DNA of 10,278 bases, taken from Lunasporangiospora selenospora (Eukaryota > Mortierellomycota > Mortierellomycetes > Mortierellales > Mortierellaceae). Numbering within the stretch: the stretch's first letter is position 1; every line of letters starts with the position of its first letter. Under the pieces are notes generated by a model, which was not told where the DNA came from, did no database searches, and worked only from the letters and a program-made list of their open reading frames with translations. The stretch lies in NCBI GenBank assembly GCA_015680635.1, contig JAABOA010000997.1, positions 1 through 10,278 on the forward strand, given 5' to 3'. Shown in pieces: positions 1 to 7,595 of the stretch. Position numbers and translations under genes: made by a program.

Positions 1-1646
1 TGGGGCTTCCAATAAAGATCAATTGCTGGACTTGTGTAGTCTCCTCGTCGCCCAAGTTGTCCTCGATGAACAGAATCACATTGCTCACGTTCTGAAACTT
101 GACAAAGCGCAGAGGGATTACACAACCATTTTCGTAGTCCTTCTCCGACAACACAATGGTCTGAGTCTCTTCGATGCTAGCGGCTTCATCAAACTCGAGC
201 GCACCTCTGTTCTTGTACACCTTGACAGTCTTGGGCGCATGTGCTAATGTAGAGCATAAATCATGCGCGTTGTTAAAAAAAAACGGCTCTTCATAGTTTC
301 CAGTAGCTTTGTGCAGGTACTGTCAGGGGGGATGGGGGGACAGGAATGGACGGGAAGGGGTGAGAAACAACGTCGGAATGTGACTTACCAATATCCTTGG
401 CAACAAACTTGATAGAGTGCAATTTGATAGTCTATTCAGCCGAAACGCGAATCCGTATTAGAGTGGGCCTCCTAGGTCGTACTCAGTCTTGTTGACATTT
501 TTTTTCCTCCTTGTCCCAGAAAAATCCATTGCTCTACAAACCTGGTTAAAAGCAACGTTGATAATCAACTGCTCGTCCACATCACTTTCAAGGAACGTGT
601 CGTCGCTCTTGAGGGCATTGCGGACATTGTTTGCAGACTGCTGGTTCAAGCAGTCAACCTGGTTCAAGGTGATGAGTTCTGTAATATCTCCGTGTCCAGC
701 CACCAGACCCAATCCAGAGCTTCCCGAACCGCTGGCAGCATCGTCGACAGGTCCCTGATGCTGCTTGATCAATGCTTCAAGCTGTGTTGGGTTAGCGCCC
801 TTGAACTCGGCAATCTTTTTGGAAGCCTTCATGAGCTGGAAAGTTGGCCTATACTCATATAAAATGTGGTTCGTGTCAGGATCTTTCCACAAGTCAATCC
901 ACAGGTCATATCAAGAAAACAAACCCGTCGCTCTCTTAAAATAAATTTAAAAATAAAGAGTCTGACGATCAATTCTTATCCTTACATGGCAGTGACTCCA
1001 GCAACGCCGGCAATCTCTGGGAAATCGTCCACATCAACCTATTAGAGAGTAGGAGAATCGTAGAGGTACCATGAGTGTTAGAGCGGGCTCGTCTCTGGCA
1101 TGGTGGTATTTTGACAAGGGAGAGAAAGAAATAGACTTGGTGTGTATGAACAAAGGCACAGGAAGAGTGAGTCTAGGCGTGTATTGTTGTACCTTGATAA
1201 AGTCAACGTGGCGATAAGTGTTGGAGAACTTTTCAAAGATGGGCTTGATAGTCTGGCATGGTCCGCACCATTTCTGGTTTTCATGGGAATTGGCGCGACA
1301 AGGGACAAGGCATGATTAATAACAAGAAATTGAATTTCTAACAAGTGTCCAATGGTGATGGAGGACACGGCTGTCTACAGCAAAACAGCAGAAATGAAGA
1401 AAGAGAGAGAGAGAAAAGAAGAAAAAGACCGGGACGTACTGCTGTAAAGTCAACCACAACCTAGGTAGAGAAAGGCAAGGAACAATAAGGACAGCATTTG
1501 ATCAGCATTTAGAAGTGGCTCCTGTTTGCATGGAACCAAAAAAATGATTGCTGCTCAATGGTTGCAGGCATTACGAGTTTGGTAGGTCCAGCAGCGGTAA
1601 GGAGGCTCTGGAAATGTGCTTGGCTGGTGATATCCTTGACGGGCAT
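1..1646 (-). CDS. TXNL1: Thioredoxin-like protein 1 (thioredoxin + PITH domains), 7 exons, C-terminus cut by window edge
   Basis: Proteasome-associated thioredoxin of the TXNL1 family; known members bind the 26S proteasome through the PITH domain and have disulfide-reductase activity. My exon model (minus strand) is 1646-1575, 1460-1440, 1273-1193, 1038-986, 848-542, 431-389 and 243-1. All six introns are GT-AG and all phases agree, giving 273 visible residues; human TXNL1 has 289, so about 20 C-terminal residues lie off the left edge. The thioredoxin domain covers residues 1-107: VVVDFTA strand 25-31, active site KWCGPC 32-37, cis-proline loop AMPTF 75-79. A Gly/Ser linker sits near 113-123. 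The PITH domain follows from about 130 (DITELI, DDTFLESDVDEQLI, APKTVKVYKN, IPLRFVKFQNV, LFIEDNLGDEETT). The start is the ATG directly before the PVKDITS segment, which aligns with thioredoxin N-termini; the longer upstream reading lacks an ATG. Exon 2 is only 21 nt. Family assignment is firm; exact splice sites are inferred from consensus and alignment. Confidence 0.93.
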
Positions 1647-1760
1647 GTTGATTGATGTAGAATGGAAAAAGAGAAAGGGTGGTCCTGTCTGTTCCAGGCC
1701 ACGCACGCTTTTTTCGTGGCGCGATTATGTAATTACAAAGGACCCTTGGTAAATGAAAAT
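1647..1760 (-). promoter_or_regulatory. TXNL1: Probable TXNL1 promoter / 5' leader
   Basis: This stretch of about 114 bases lies between the TXNL1 start codon and the end of the decayed MYND copy, so the promoter must sit here or extend into the relic. It holds a perfect 6-bp inverted repeat, GCCACG at 1698-1703 with CGTGGC at 1715-1720 around a T-rich 11-nt spacer. A 10-bp palindrome TGTAATTACA lies at 1728-1737. No clear TATA box is visible. The promoter role is inferred from position only. Confidence 0.4.
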
Positions 1761-1782
1761 CCCTTTACTCCACCAAGTACCA

Positions 1783-2210
1783 CAATCTGGTTCGCGAGTC
1801 GCAAAATAGCACAATAGGACACTGAGCAACGAAAGTAGTGTCATACAGCATATAGAATAAAAGTGATTGATCCCTTAGTAAAAACCATGGGATTCGTTGT
1901 CCAGGTAAAAGGCAACGAAAATACCCTCGTCTAAGCATACGGCCAACAATTAATTCCATAGATATAATCTCGGTCAAGAAGCATAAGTGAGTTCGATGGA
2001 AACGAAAATAACTATCTTTCACTTGATGGTACTGGATTTGAATATCGTTCTGTTCTGGCAGGTTCTCAAAAGCTAGAAAGTATCTTTATTCAAAAAAAGG
2101 GATATTCAATACGTGGAATGAGCATCCAGGTCCAGGGACGCGTCGAAGAGAAAAGAAAAAAACCGCCGCCAGACCGGTGGCTTAGCATGGTGCCAGCAAG
2201 TGAATTCTAG
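1783..2210 (-). pseudogene. Decayed tandem copy of the neighbouring MYND gene, zinc finger deleted
   Basis: Read on the minus strand, this segment matches the intact MYND gene at 2350-3081 in collinear blocks. CWHHAKPP near 2195 answers to CWLHYAKPP; LAFENLPEQNDI near 2070 to LAFEDLPGENDI; NPMVFTKGSITFILYA near 1880-1840 to NPMIFTKGSTIFILYA. A block near 1813-1783 matches the parent just after its last finger ligand (ATTTTGCGACTCGCGAACC against ATTTTGCGAATCACGAACC). The copy is broken: there is a stop in TATTGA near 2108, the blocks sit in different frames, and roughly 200 or more bases covering all eight zinc ligands are missing. Weaker similarity may continue to about 1745. It lies downstream of the parent in the same orientation, as expected for an old tandem duplication. 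It could still be transcribed, but it cannot encode a MYND protein. Confidence 0.8.
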
Positions 2211-2349
2211 GGGTTGTCCAAGAAAGAAGAAAGAGGTGCTCCGCCCGCTCCAGGCACATCTTTGTTCGTCTAAAGGCCCCCTAGATAGGAATTGGAAAAA
2301 AAAGCTCTTTTTATCCCACCGAAAAAAGAAAGGGGAGAAACGAGCCAAC
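2211..2349. other. Spacer between MYND gene and its relic
   Basis: This is 139 bases of A- and purine-rich sequence on the plus strand, with runs such as AAGAAAGAAGAAAG near 2220 and an A8 run near 2298. It should contain the MYND gene's 3' UTR and terminator, but I see no AATAAA on the minus strand. No gene or RNA is visible. Confidence 0.4.
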
Positions 2350-3081
2350 CTAGATCGGTGTCATCATGTCACCGCCTTCTTCGGTCAAAGAGGCAAAATC
2401 AACATAAGGGGCCTCGACCGTCGCTGCGATCCGGTTCGTGATTCGCAAAATCGCACAGTTTTTCTTATGAGCGCCCCAGTGGCTGACCTGGCACTCTCGG
2501 GAACAATAGGTGGCCTTGTGGCACTTTGCACAGCGCGACCCTGCCGGCTTTTGGCACTTTTGGCATTCTCCAGGGGTCACCGACTGGGCTTTCAGGATGT
2601 CAGACATCGAGTGTTGCATGACAAGGACATGTTGACCATACTCTACACGGATTCCTACGGTACCGTCTGCAAAATAATGTTGGTCTGCATAGAGAATAAA
2701 GATGGTCGACCCCTTGGTAAAAATCATGGGGTTAATCGGCGTGTCATTGTCCAGGTGAAAGGCAATAGGAATTTCCTGGCCCTTTCGGTCTCTAACCAGG
2801 AGACGGACACGAATAAAAGTTCCCACTTCCACAATCTCGGCCATGAAGCACCAATGAATTCGATTGACAAGCAGATGGCCATCCTGCATACGATGGTATC
2901 GGTCATCGATATCATTCTCTCCTGGCAGGTCCTCAAAGGCAAGAAGGTGCTTTTGTTCAAAAAGGATGCTTGACATGGCGTTTGACGTACGAGGCATCAT
3001 GTCAAGAGGGGAAAGGGGCACGCCATAAAAACGCGGTCCGATTGGTGGCTTGGCATAGTGGAGCCAACAACAAAAATCCAT
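2350..3081 (-). CDS. MYND-type zinc-finger protein, single exon
   Basis: The protein has 243 residues with a complete C-terminal MYND zinc finger. Ligands are C173, C176, C184, C187, C193, C197, H205 and C209, spaced CxxC-x7-CxxC-x5-CxxxC-x7-HxxxC as in the family. MYND fingers bind two zinc ions and usually mediate protein-protein contacts, often with proline-rich partners. Residues 40-160 form an uncharacterised region (LAFEDLPGEND, NPMIFTKGSTIFILYADQ, YFADGTVGIRVEYG) that looks like a folded beta-rich domain; I do not recognise it. There is no SET domain, so a methyltransferase role is unlikely. No intron is needed. The first ATG is only 5 bases from a 20-base A tract on this strand, so translation may instead start at Met28, Met29 or Met36. 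The decayed copy downstream shows similarity back to the first ATG, at least at DNA level. The function and partner are unknown. Confidence 0.85.
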   Translation of the reverse strand: MDFCCWLHYAKPPIGPRFYGVPLSPLDMMPRTSNAMSSILFEQKHLLAFEDLPGENDIDDRYHRMQDGHLLVNRIHWCFMAEIVEVGTFIRVRLLVRDRKGQEIPIAFHLDNDTPINPMIFTKGSTIFILYADQHYFADGTVGIRVEYGQHVLVMQHSMSDILKAQSVTPGECQKCQKPAGSRCAKCHKATYCSRECQVSHWGAHKKNCAILRITNRIAATVEAPYVDFASLTEEGGDMMTPI

Positions 3082-3199
3082 TACGCTTTTTTTTTTTTTT
3101 TTTTTTGTGGCAATCCTCCCAACCCATTGTAAACCATCATACTCCGGTCACCAGAGCTCCAAAAAGAAAAACCCCCCAACACATAAAGAAGCATTCACA
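3082..3199. promoter_or_regulatory. Divergent promoter between MYND gene and PUF6 with T20 tract
   Basis: The two divergent start codons are 118 bases apart. An uninterrupted run of 20 T lies at 3087-3106, next to the MYND start. Poly(dA:dT) tracts are known to exclude nucleosomes in fungal promoters, so a shared open promoter is a reasonable inference. The PUF6 side reads ACAATGG around its ATG, an acceptable fungal start context. No TATA box is visible. Confidence 0.5.
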
Positions 3200-5441
3200 A
3201 TGGCCGTCGCAAAGAGAAAGTCTGTTGGTGTCGCCCATGAGGCACCATCCAAAAAAGCCAAGGAAAGCAAGGCAGACAAGTCTGCCAAGCCCGCTCAGAC
3301 CTCAGTCACTGGCAAGAAGACCATCTTTGGCAAGGTCCTTGAGGAGGAAGACGAAGACGAGGGCGAGTTGCAGGCAGAGCCTATTCGTGATGATGATGAG
3401 GACAACGGCATGGAGGTGGATGGGGACGCCGCTGGATCCCAGTCAGCACCACAAAAGCCAAAGCTTTGTAAGGACCTTATTGATATCCTTGGACTATGAG
3501 GCAATCGTGTGTTATTTTTTTCTTATCCTTGACTGGAACAAGTTACTGACGATCGAGCATCTCTTTCTGTGTAATCCCTCTTCAACCAAAACTACCCATT
3601 GAACACCCACCATCCGAAATGACTTTCCTCACCTCTTCTCTTCTTGCCTTATATACGGGACCTGCAACACACTCTCAACAGCGACCAAAGAGTCGAACGC
3701 ACAAAAGAAGGCCCTCCGTGAGGAGCGTCGGTCACACAAGCCCAACTCAGAGTTGATCTACCCCGCCAAAAAGATCTGGGAGCGACTCCGCCGCAAGGAT
3801 TTGGCCAAGGATGAGCGAAAGGAGGTGATGAAGGAGATGATGGATCTCATTACGGGCAAAGTCCAGGAGATTATTTTCAAGCACGACATGTCCCGTATCA
3901 TCCAGTCGTGCCTCAAGTACGGCAATGAGGATCAGCGCAATGTTATTGCCGGCGAATTGGTCGGTTACTATTTGACCCTCTCAAAGTCGATGTACGGCCG
4001 TTTTATTGTTGTCAAGATTCTCCACTTTTGCCCCAAATACCGCGACACCTTGATCAAGGAGTTTTATGGAAGGGTCCGACAGCTTATCAGACACAAGGAA
4101 GCCGCCTCAGTCATCGAGGATGCCTACTCGAACTACGCCAATGCTGGACAACGTAACGGCCTTATTCAGGAGTTTTACGGTCCCGAGTTTAGGATCTTTA
4201 AAAATGATGATAAGAAGACCTTGACAGAGATCTTGGAGACACATCCCGCCAAGAAGGACAGCATTATGAAGCATCTTATGGAGACCCTGACAGCATGCTT
4301 GGAGAAGGGAACTGTCGGCTACAGCATTGTTCATCGTGGACTCTTGGAATACTTTGAGCATGCTGATGCCAAGGGTATTCAGGTAAACCTCTTTTATATT
4401 TTATTCTTGATGCGTGACTGATTGGGTGTTTGACCAATTCGAGAGGAGAGCACTGACATACTTGACCATTTGTCCGCATTGACTTTGTTACAATTATAGG
4501 AGATGCTGGAAGTCATGAAGGAGCAAGCCGTAGAGATGTTGCACACAAAGGAGGGCGCTCAGGTAGCAATGCTCTGCCTTCTTTATGCCACACCCAAGGA
4601 TCGTAAGGCAATGTTAAAGTCGATGAAGCCTTTTGTTGTCAAGATCTGCAAGGAAGAATACGGCCATATGGTCATGCTCAGGATGTTTGATGTTGTCGAC
4701 GATACCGTGTTGATGTCCAAGGCCATCATTGCAGAGATTACCAAGGAGTTGGTCGATATTGCTAACGATAAGTTTGGTCGTCGTGTCATTCTCTATCTCC
4801 TTGCTGGTCGCTCGCCCAAATATATCTCACCCATGAATATCGATCTCTTGGCCAAGGGTGACACTGTTCGTGCCAACACGAGTAAGAAGGATGCTGCCAT
4901 TCGTTCCTCAGAGTTGTTGGGTCACATTTCGCCAGCATTGATTTCCACCCTTGCAGAGAGGACTCGCCTCTTGACGGCAGAGCCACTTTCGTGCCAGGTC
5001 GTGCTCGAGACCTTGCTTCATGCTTCCGGAGACCGCGCCGCTGCCGTGAATGCGCTTTTGGAGCTTGCCGCTGCCGATCCTGCCAACCAGTCCGAGTTGG
5101 AGCCCAACCCATTGACCAAAATGCCCACGGATCGTTTGTACAAGACTTTGGTTCAGTCAGATTACAAGGCACCCATGGCCGAGCCCTCGCTCAACTTTGG
5201 TAGCCAGCTTTTGAAGAAGATTTCGCCATATATCGGATACTATGCACAGCAGCCATCCAGCTCGTTTGTTGTCCTGTCCTTGTTGGAGAACCCAGCAACG
5301 GCAGCAGAGACCAAGAAGTTGCTCACCTCAAAATCAGGATCTTCAAAATCAACAGTTCAAAAGGAGTTGGAAAAGCTGGTCAAGAACTCTGAGAAGGGTG
5401 TTACAGGTGCAAAGTTGATTCTTGAGGCTCTTGCCAAGTAA
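3200..5441 (+). CDS. PUF6: Pumilio-family ribosome-biogenesis protein PUF6/PUM3, 3 exons
   Basis: Exons are 3200-3467, 3682-4382 and 4500-5441, giving 636 residues; from memory, yeast Puf6 and human PUM3 are about 650. Known members are nucleolar RNA-binding proteins needed for 60S ribosome assembly, and yeast Puf6 also represses ASH1 mRNA translation. The N-terminus is lysine-rich, then strongly acidic around residues 50-78 (EEEDEDEGE, RDDDEDNG). Next comes the family signature IWERLRRK at 121-128. Puf-type helical repeats follow: HDMSRIIQSCLKYG, YGRFIVVKIL, HKEAASVIEDAY, GYSIVHRGLLEYF, HTKEGAQVAMLCLL, EYGHMVMLRMFD, KFGRRVILYLLAG. The C-terminal part is the CPL domain of this subfamily, ending at TAA 5439-5441. 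Intron 1 (GTAAGG at 3468, CAACAG ending 3681) restores a Ser codon; without splicing, translation stops at 3499. Intron 2 (GTAAAC at 4383, TTATAG ending 4499) is phase 0. Introns are inferred; the family call is firm. Confidence 0.92.
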
Positions 5442-5854
5442 ATGGAAAGCAAAGCTGAGGGGACCCGGGATAATTCATTGTTTACAACTTGGACCACCAC
5501 CACCACCACCACCTTGACCGTCACTCCAACAACTCGCTCAATCCCCTTCCTTCCATCGTCAGCCGCCTGTTTGTTTCTCTTTGGTGCATGTGGACGAAGG
5601 TGATCCGATCCAAAATATGCGTACGACAAAGAAGCCGGTGCTAGTTGAATAGGGGGAAAGAGGGAGGGTGTTTGAGCAAAACATGCCACCCTGGTTCTGG
5701 ACCATGAGCTACTAGCCCCGTTTCTTTATGCCCTTTTACTTTTCTTCACACTACTTTGCCATCTCTTTAGACCGACCGATCACCCACCACACATACACAC
5801 GCTATCTCTCTCTCTCTCTTCTTTCTCTTTTCGTTTGTTTGTTTCTCTAATAAA
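5442..5854 (+). other. Probable PUF6 3' UTR, with (ACC)7 repeat, pyrimidine tract and AATAAA
   Basis: No convincing reading frame occurs after the PUF6 stop. The stretch contains (ACC)7 at 5493-5513. A pyrimidine tract at about 5804-5848 includes (TC)7 at 5805-5818. It ends in an AATAAA hexamer at 5849-5854, which could be the polyadenylation signal. That would give a 3' UTR of about 410 bases. The hexamer is seen; its use is inferred, and fungal genes often use degenerate signals. Confidence 0.35.
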
Positions 5855-6849
5855 ACCTCATCATTGCATCGTTCGCCACGGGTCCTGTTAGCGGCGCAAT
5901 TGTGTACATGTTTTTTTTTATTGTGGCCGAGTCTGTGGATGCAGGTACGGGATGAGGAGAGGGAAAGGGTGGATCGCCTATCGTTGGGCTTTTGTTGGCA
6001 TGTCATGCCACACTCATCATTATTTATTTATTTTCTTTGGAGGAAGCTGACATATTTTTTTATTTACTTGTACCTGATGAAAGGACAGGGCCCCGTCTCT
6101 GTCTATTTCTCTCAGGGTTTAGAAAGTAATCGTGTGCTGGTCTGTGTACCAGAGAGAGGGAGGAAGAAGGGGGGCATGCCACCATAGGACACTTTTTCAC
6201 ATCTCGACATCTTTGAAAAAAAAAACAAATAGGGGTCAAATCACGCGTCGTGAACAGAGAAGGTTGAGAAGTCATCAGCTGAATCGCAACGGCGTACTGA
6301 TTGTCCAAAGGACCTCTCTGTTCGTTTTGTTTGTGCGGGCTTTTTTTTGCTCTGCCACCGTTTCACTGCTTCATCCACCCCCATCCACCCCCATCCATAC
6401 CCCTTTTTTTGCTCTCTCTCTCTTTCTTTTGCTTTTGGCCGGTGCGCAGGAACAGGACCAAGTGATCTTGCTCCGTGCCTATTTGCGGATTTGGCCCTTC
6501 CTTCTCACGTTGGTCGGTACGCTTTTCGGCACAAACGAAACGGCATTTCCCACTCCTCCACTCTTTTTAAATAGGACCTCCCCTCCTCTCCGAGAGAGGA
6601 AAAAAAGTGCTCTTCTGCTGATGCTGATCCCCTTTTCCTCCTTTCCTTCTTCCCCGAGAGACGAACGAATAGTTGATTCACCCAACTTGCCCTCCTCCCC
6701 GACCCGACCGCGCACTCCTCGCTGCTCAATAATCCCCAATCTCCCGAGACCCTGTCCAACTGCCACCATCACTACCTTTACAGCTAGATCATTCTAAGCA
6801 AAAAAAGTGGCCCAATAACACTGTCCTTATTATCTTCACCATCATCACC
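5855..6849 (+). other. Gene-free spacer, probable promoter and leader of the cysteine-rich gene
   Basis: Almost 1 kb without a frame that resembles a protein: the open frames present start at non-ATG codons or are low-complexity translations of CT-rich DNA. It contains TATTTATTTATTTT near 6020, homopolymer T and A runs, and 2.5 copies of ATCCACCCCC at 6373-6397. CT-rich stretches cover much of 6340-6780. TTTTTAAATAGG at about 6563-6574 is a TATA-like element 280 bases before the downstream ATG. The 6580-6849 segment would then be a C/T-rich 5' leader ending CACCATGG. No tRNA or structured RNA was recognised. Confidence 0.4.
6373..6397 (+). repeat. Short tandem repeat, 10-base unit ATCCACCCCC, about 2.5 copies
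   Basis: Two exact head-to-tail copies of ATCCACCCCC are followed by a partial third (ATCCA). It lies in the gene-free spacer upstream of the cysteine-rich gene and has no evident coding role. Confidence 0.7.
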
Positions 6850-7287
6850 ATGGCATGCACAATTGCCTGCGCAGGCTTCTTTAGCAAGGCCCTCTTCTGC
6901 CAAAACCCCAACCATTTCGATATCCCCACCTCTATCCCCACCATCGGTCTTGACCCCATCCTCGACACTTGTCTCTGCACGCAGGGCGTGATCCCCTCGA
7001 TGCACAGCTGTGCCACTTGTCGTGCCAACAACAATATCACCTATGGTGATGTCACCTGGACATTTATCAATGCCTGTAATCGCCAGTACCCCGAACGGAG
7101 CCTGGTCTTGCCTTGGACTGGAGCCGCAGGACCCACAGGGGGTCGGCCACTACTGATCCGACGACACAAGTCCTCTACAAGAACCACCAATCCATTGGTC
7201 CGTGCTCTGGAAACCGTCAATACCGTGTCGCTGCTGTTACTGGTCTCGTTGGCCATCTCGGTCTGTTCAGGATTACTTTCCACATAA
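6850..7287 (+). CDS. Small eight-cysteine protein with hydrophobic C-terminal tail, possible cell-surface protein
   Basis: This single-exon frame of 145 residues starts at a well-placed ATG (CACCATGG) with an in-frame stop upstream at 6796. The N-terminal half holds eight cysteines at 3, 7, 17, 41, 43, 54, 57 and 76, including C-x-CTQGVIPSMHSC-xx-C. Comparable CxC...CxxC patterns occur in fungal secreted or GPI-anchored cysteine-rich proteins. One N-x-T site (NIT, 62-64) falls in this domain. A basic, Thr/Ser-containing stretch (RPLLIRRHKSSTRTT, about 104-118) follows. The last 20 residues are hydrophobic (VSLLLLVSLAISVCSGLLST), as in a GPI-anchor signal or tail anchor. No N-terminal signal peptide is visible, and I found no upstream ATG opening one. 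The +1 frame near 7150-7180 reads a Thr-rich linker (ATTDPTT), so a frameshift or alternative structure there is not excluded. I do not recognise a named family. Confidence 0.65.
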   Translation: MACTIACAGFFSKALFCQNPNHFDIPTSIPTIGLDPILDTCLCTQGVIPSMHSCATCRANNNITYGDVTWTFINACNRQYPERSLVLPWTGAAGPTGGRPLLIRRHKSSTRTTNPLVRALETVNTVSLLLLVSLAISVCSGLLST

Positions 7288-7595
7288 AACGTTTGCTCTC
7301 CTCTCCTCTCCGTAATGACTCTTCCTTTTCCCTATTTACTATAGCCTCTTAATACCCTGTCCCCCCCCTCTCACCCCAATGTCCTATTGACTCTGACCGC
7401 TTGACTCGATTCCTTCCTCTTCAAACATATAAAAAAAAACAAAAATTATATTGTTAAAAAGAGAGAGAGAGAGAGAGAGAGAGATCTACATTTCTGGCTG
7501 GATGCTCGAGTGGAGTGGCTGTAAAAGGTGTAGGGGAAAAAGAAGAGATGATACAAAGAAAACAACAAAGAGTCTATGGGATCGACGACCAACAT
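7288..7595. other. Convergent intergenic region (3' ends of the cysteine-rich gene and Hsp110)
   Basis: About 308 bases lie between two facing stop codons. The left half is C/T-rich. The centre is A/T-rich (ATATAAAAAAAAACAAAAATTATATTG, 7428-7453) and is followed by a GA microsatellite. It must hold both 3' UTRs and polyadenylation sites, but no canonical AATAAA is visible on either strand. No gene is seen. Confidence 0.5.
7461..7484 (+). repeat. (GA)12 microsatellite
   Basis: Twelve uninterrupted GA units. On the minus strand it reads as a CT tract in the presumed 3' UTR of the Hsp110 gene, about 110 bases past its stop. Such tracts are length-variable between strains. Confidence 0.95.

Noticed and set aside
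2200-2973. 257-residue plus-strand frame across the MYND gene
   Set aside because: The opposite strand encodes a perfect MYND finger with correct ligand spacing; the plus-strand translation has no domain and starts at a non-conserved site.
2970-3602. 210-residue plus-strand frame running over the start of PUF6
   Set aside because: It reads through the divergent promoter and its poly-T run (FFFFFFF) and is out of frame with the clear PUF6 N-terminus.
5490-5515. ACC repeat considered as a coding Thr/Pro/His tract
   Set aside because: It lies after the PUF6 stop codon, with no supported frame around it.
5357-5689. 110-residue minus-strand frame with a poly-Val run
   Set aside because: The Val run is the (ACC)7 repeat read backwards, and the frame overlaps the end of PUF6; no domain is present.
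6132-6797. 221-residue plus-strand frame containing a signal-peptide-like hydrophobic run (FFALSLFLLLLAGA)
   Set aside because: The start codon is GTG, the composition follows the CT-rich DNA, and the hydrophobic run comes from CTCTCTCTCTTTC repeats in the middle of the frame. I saw no splice link to the cysteine-rich gene.
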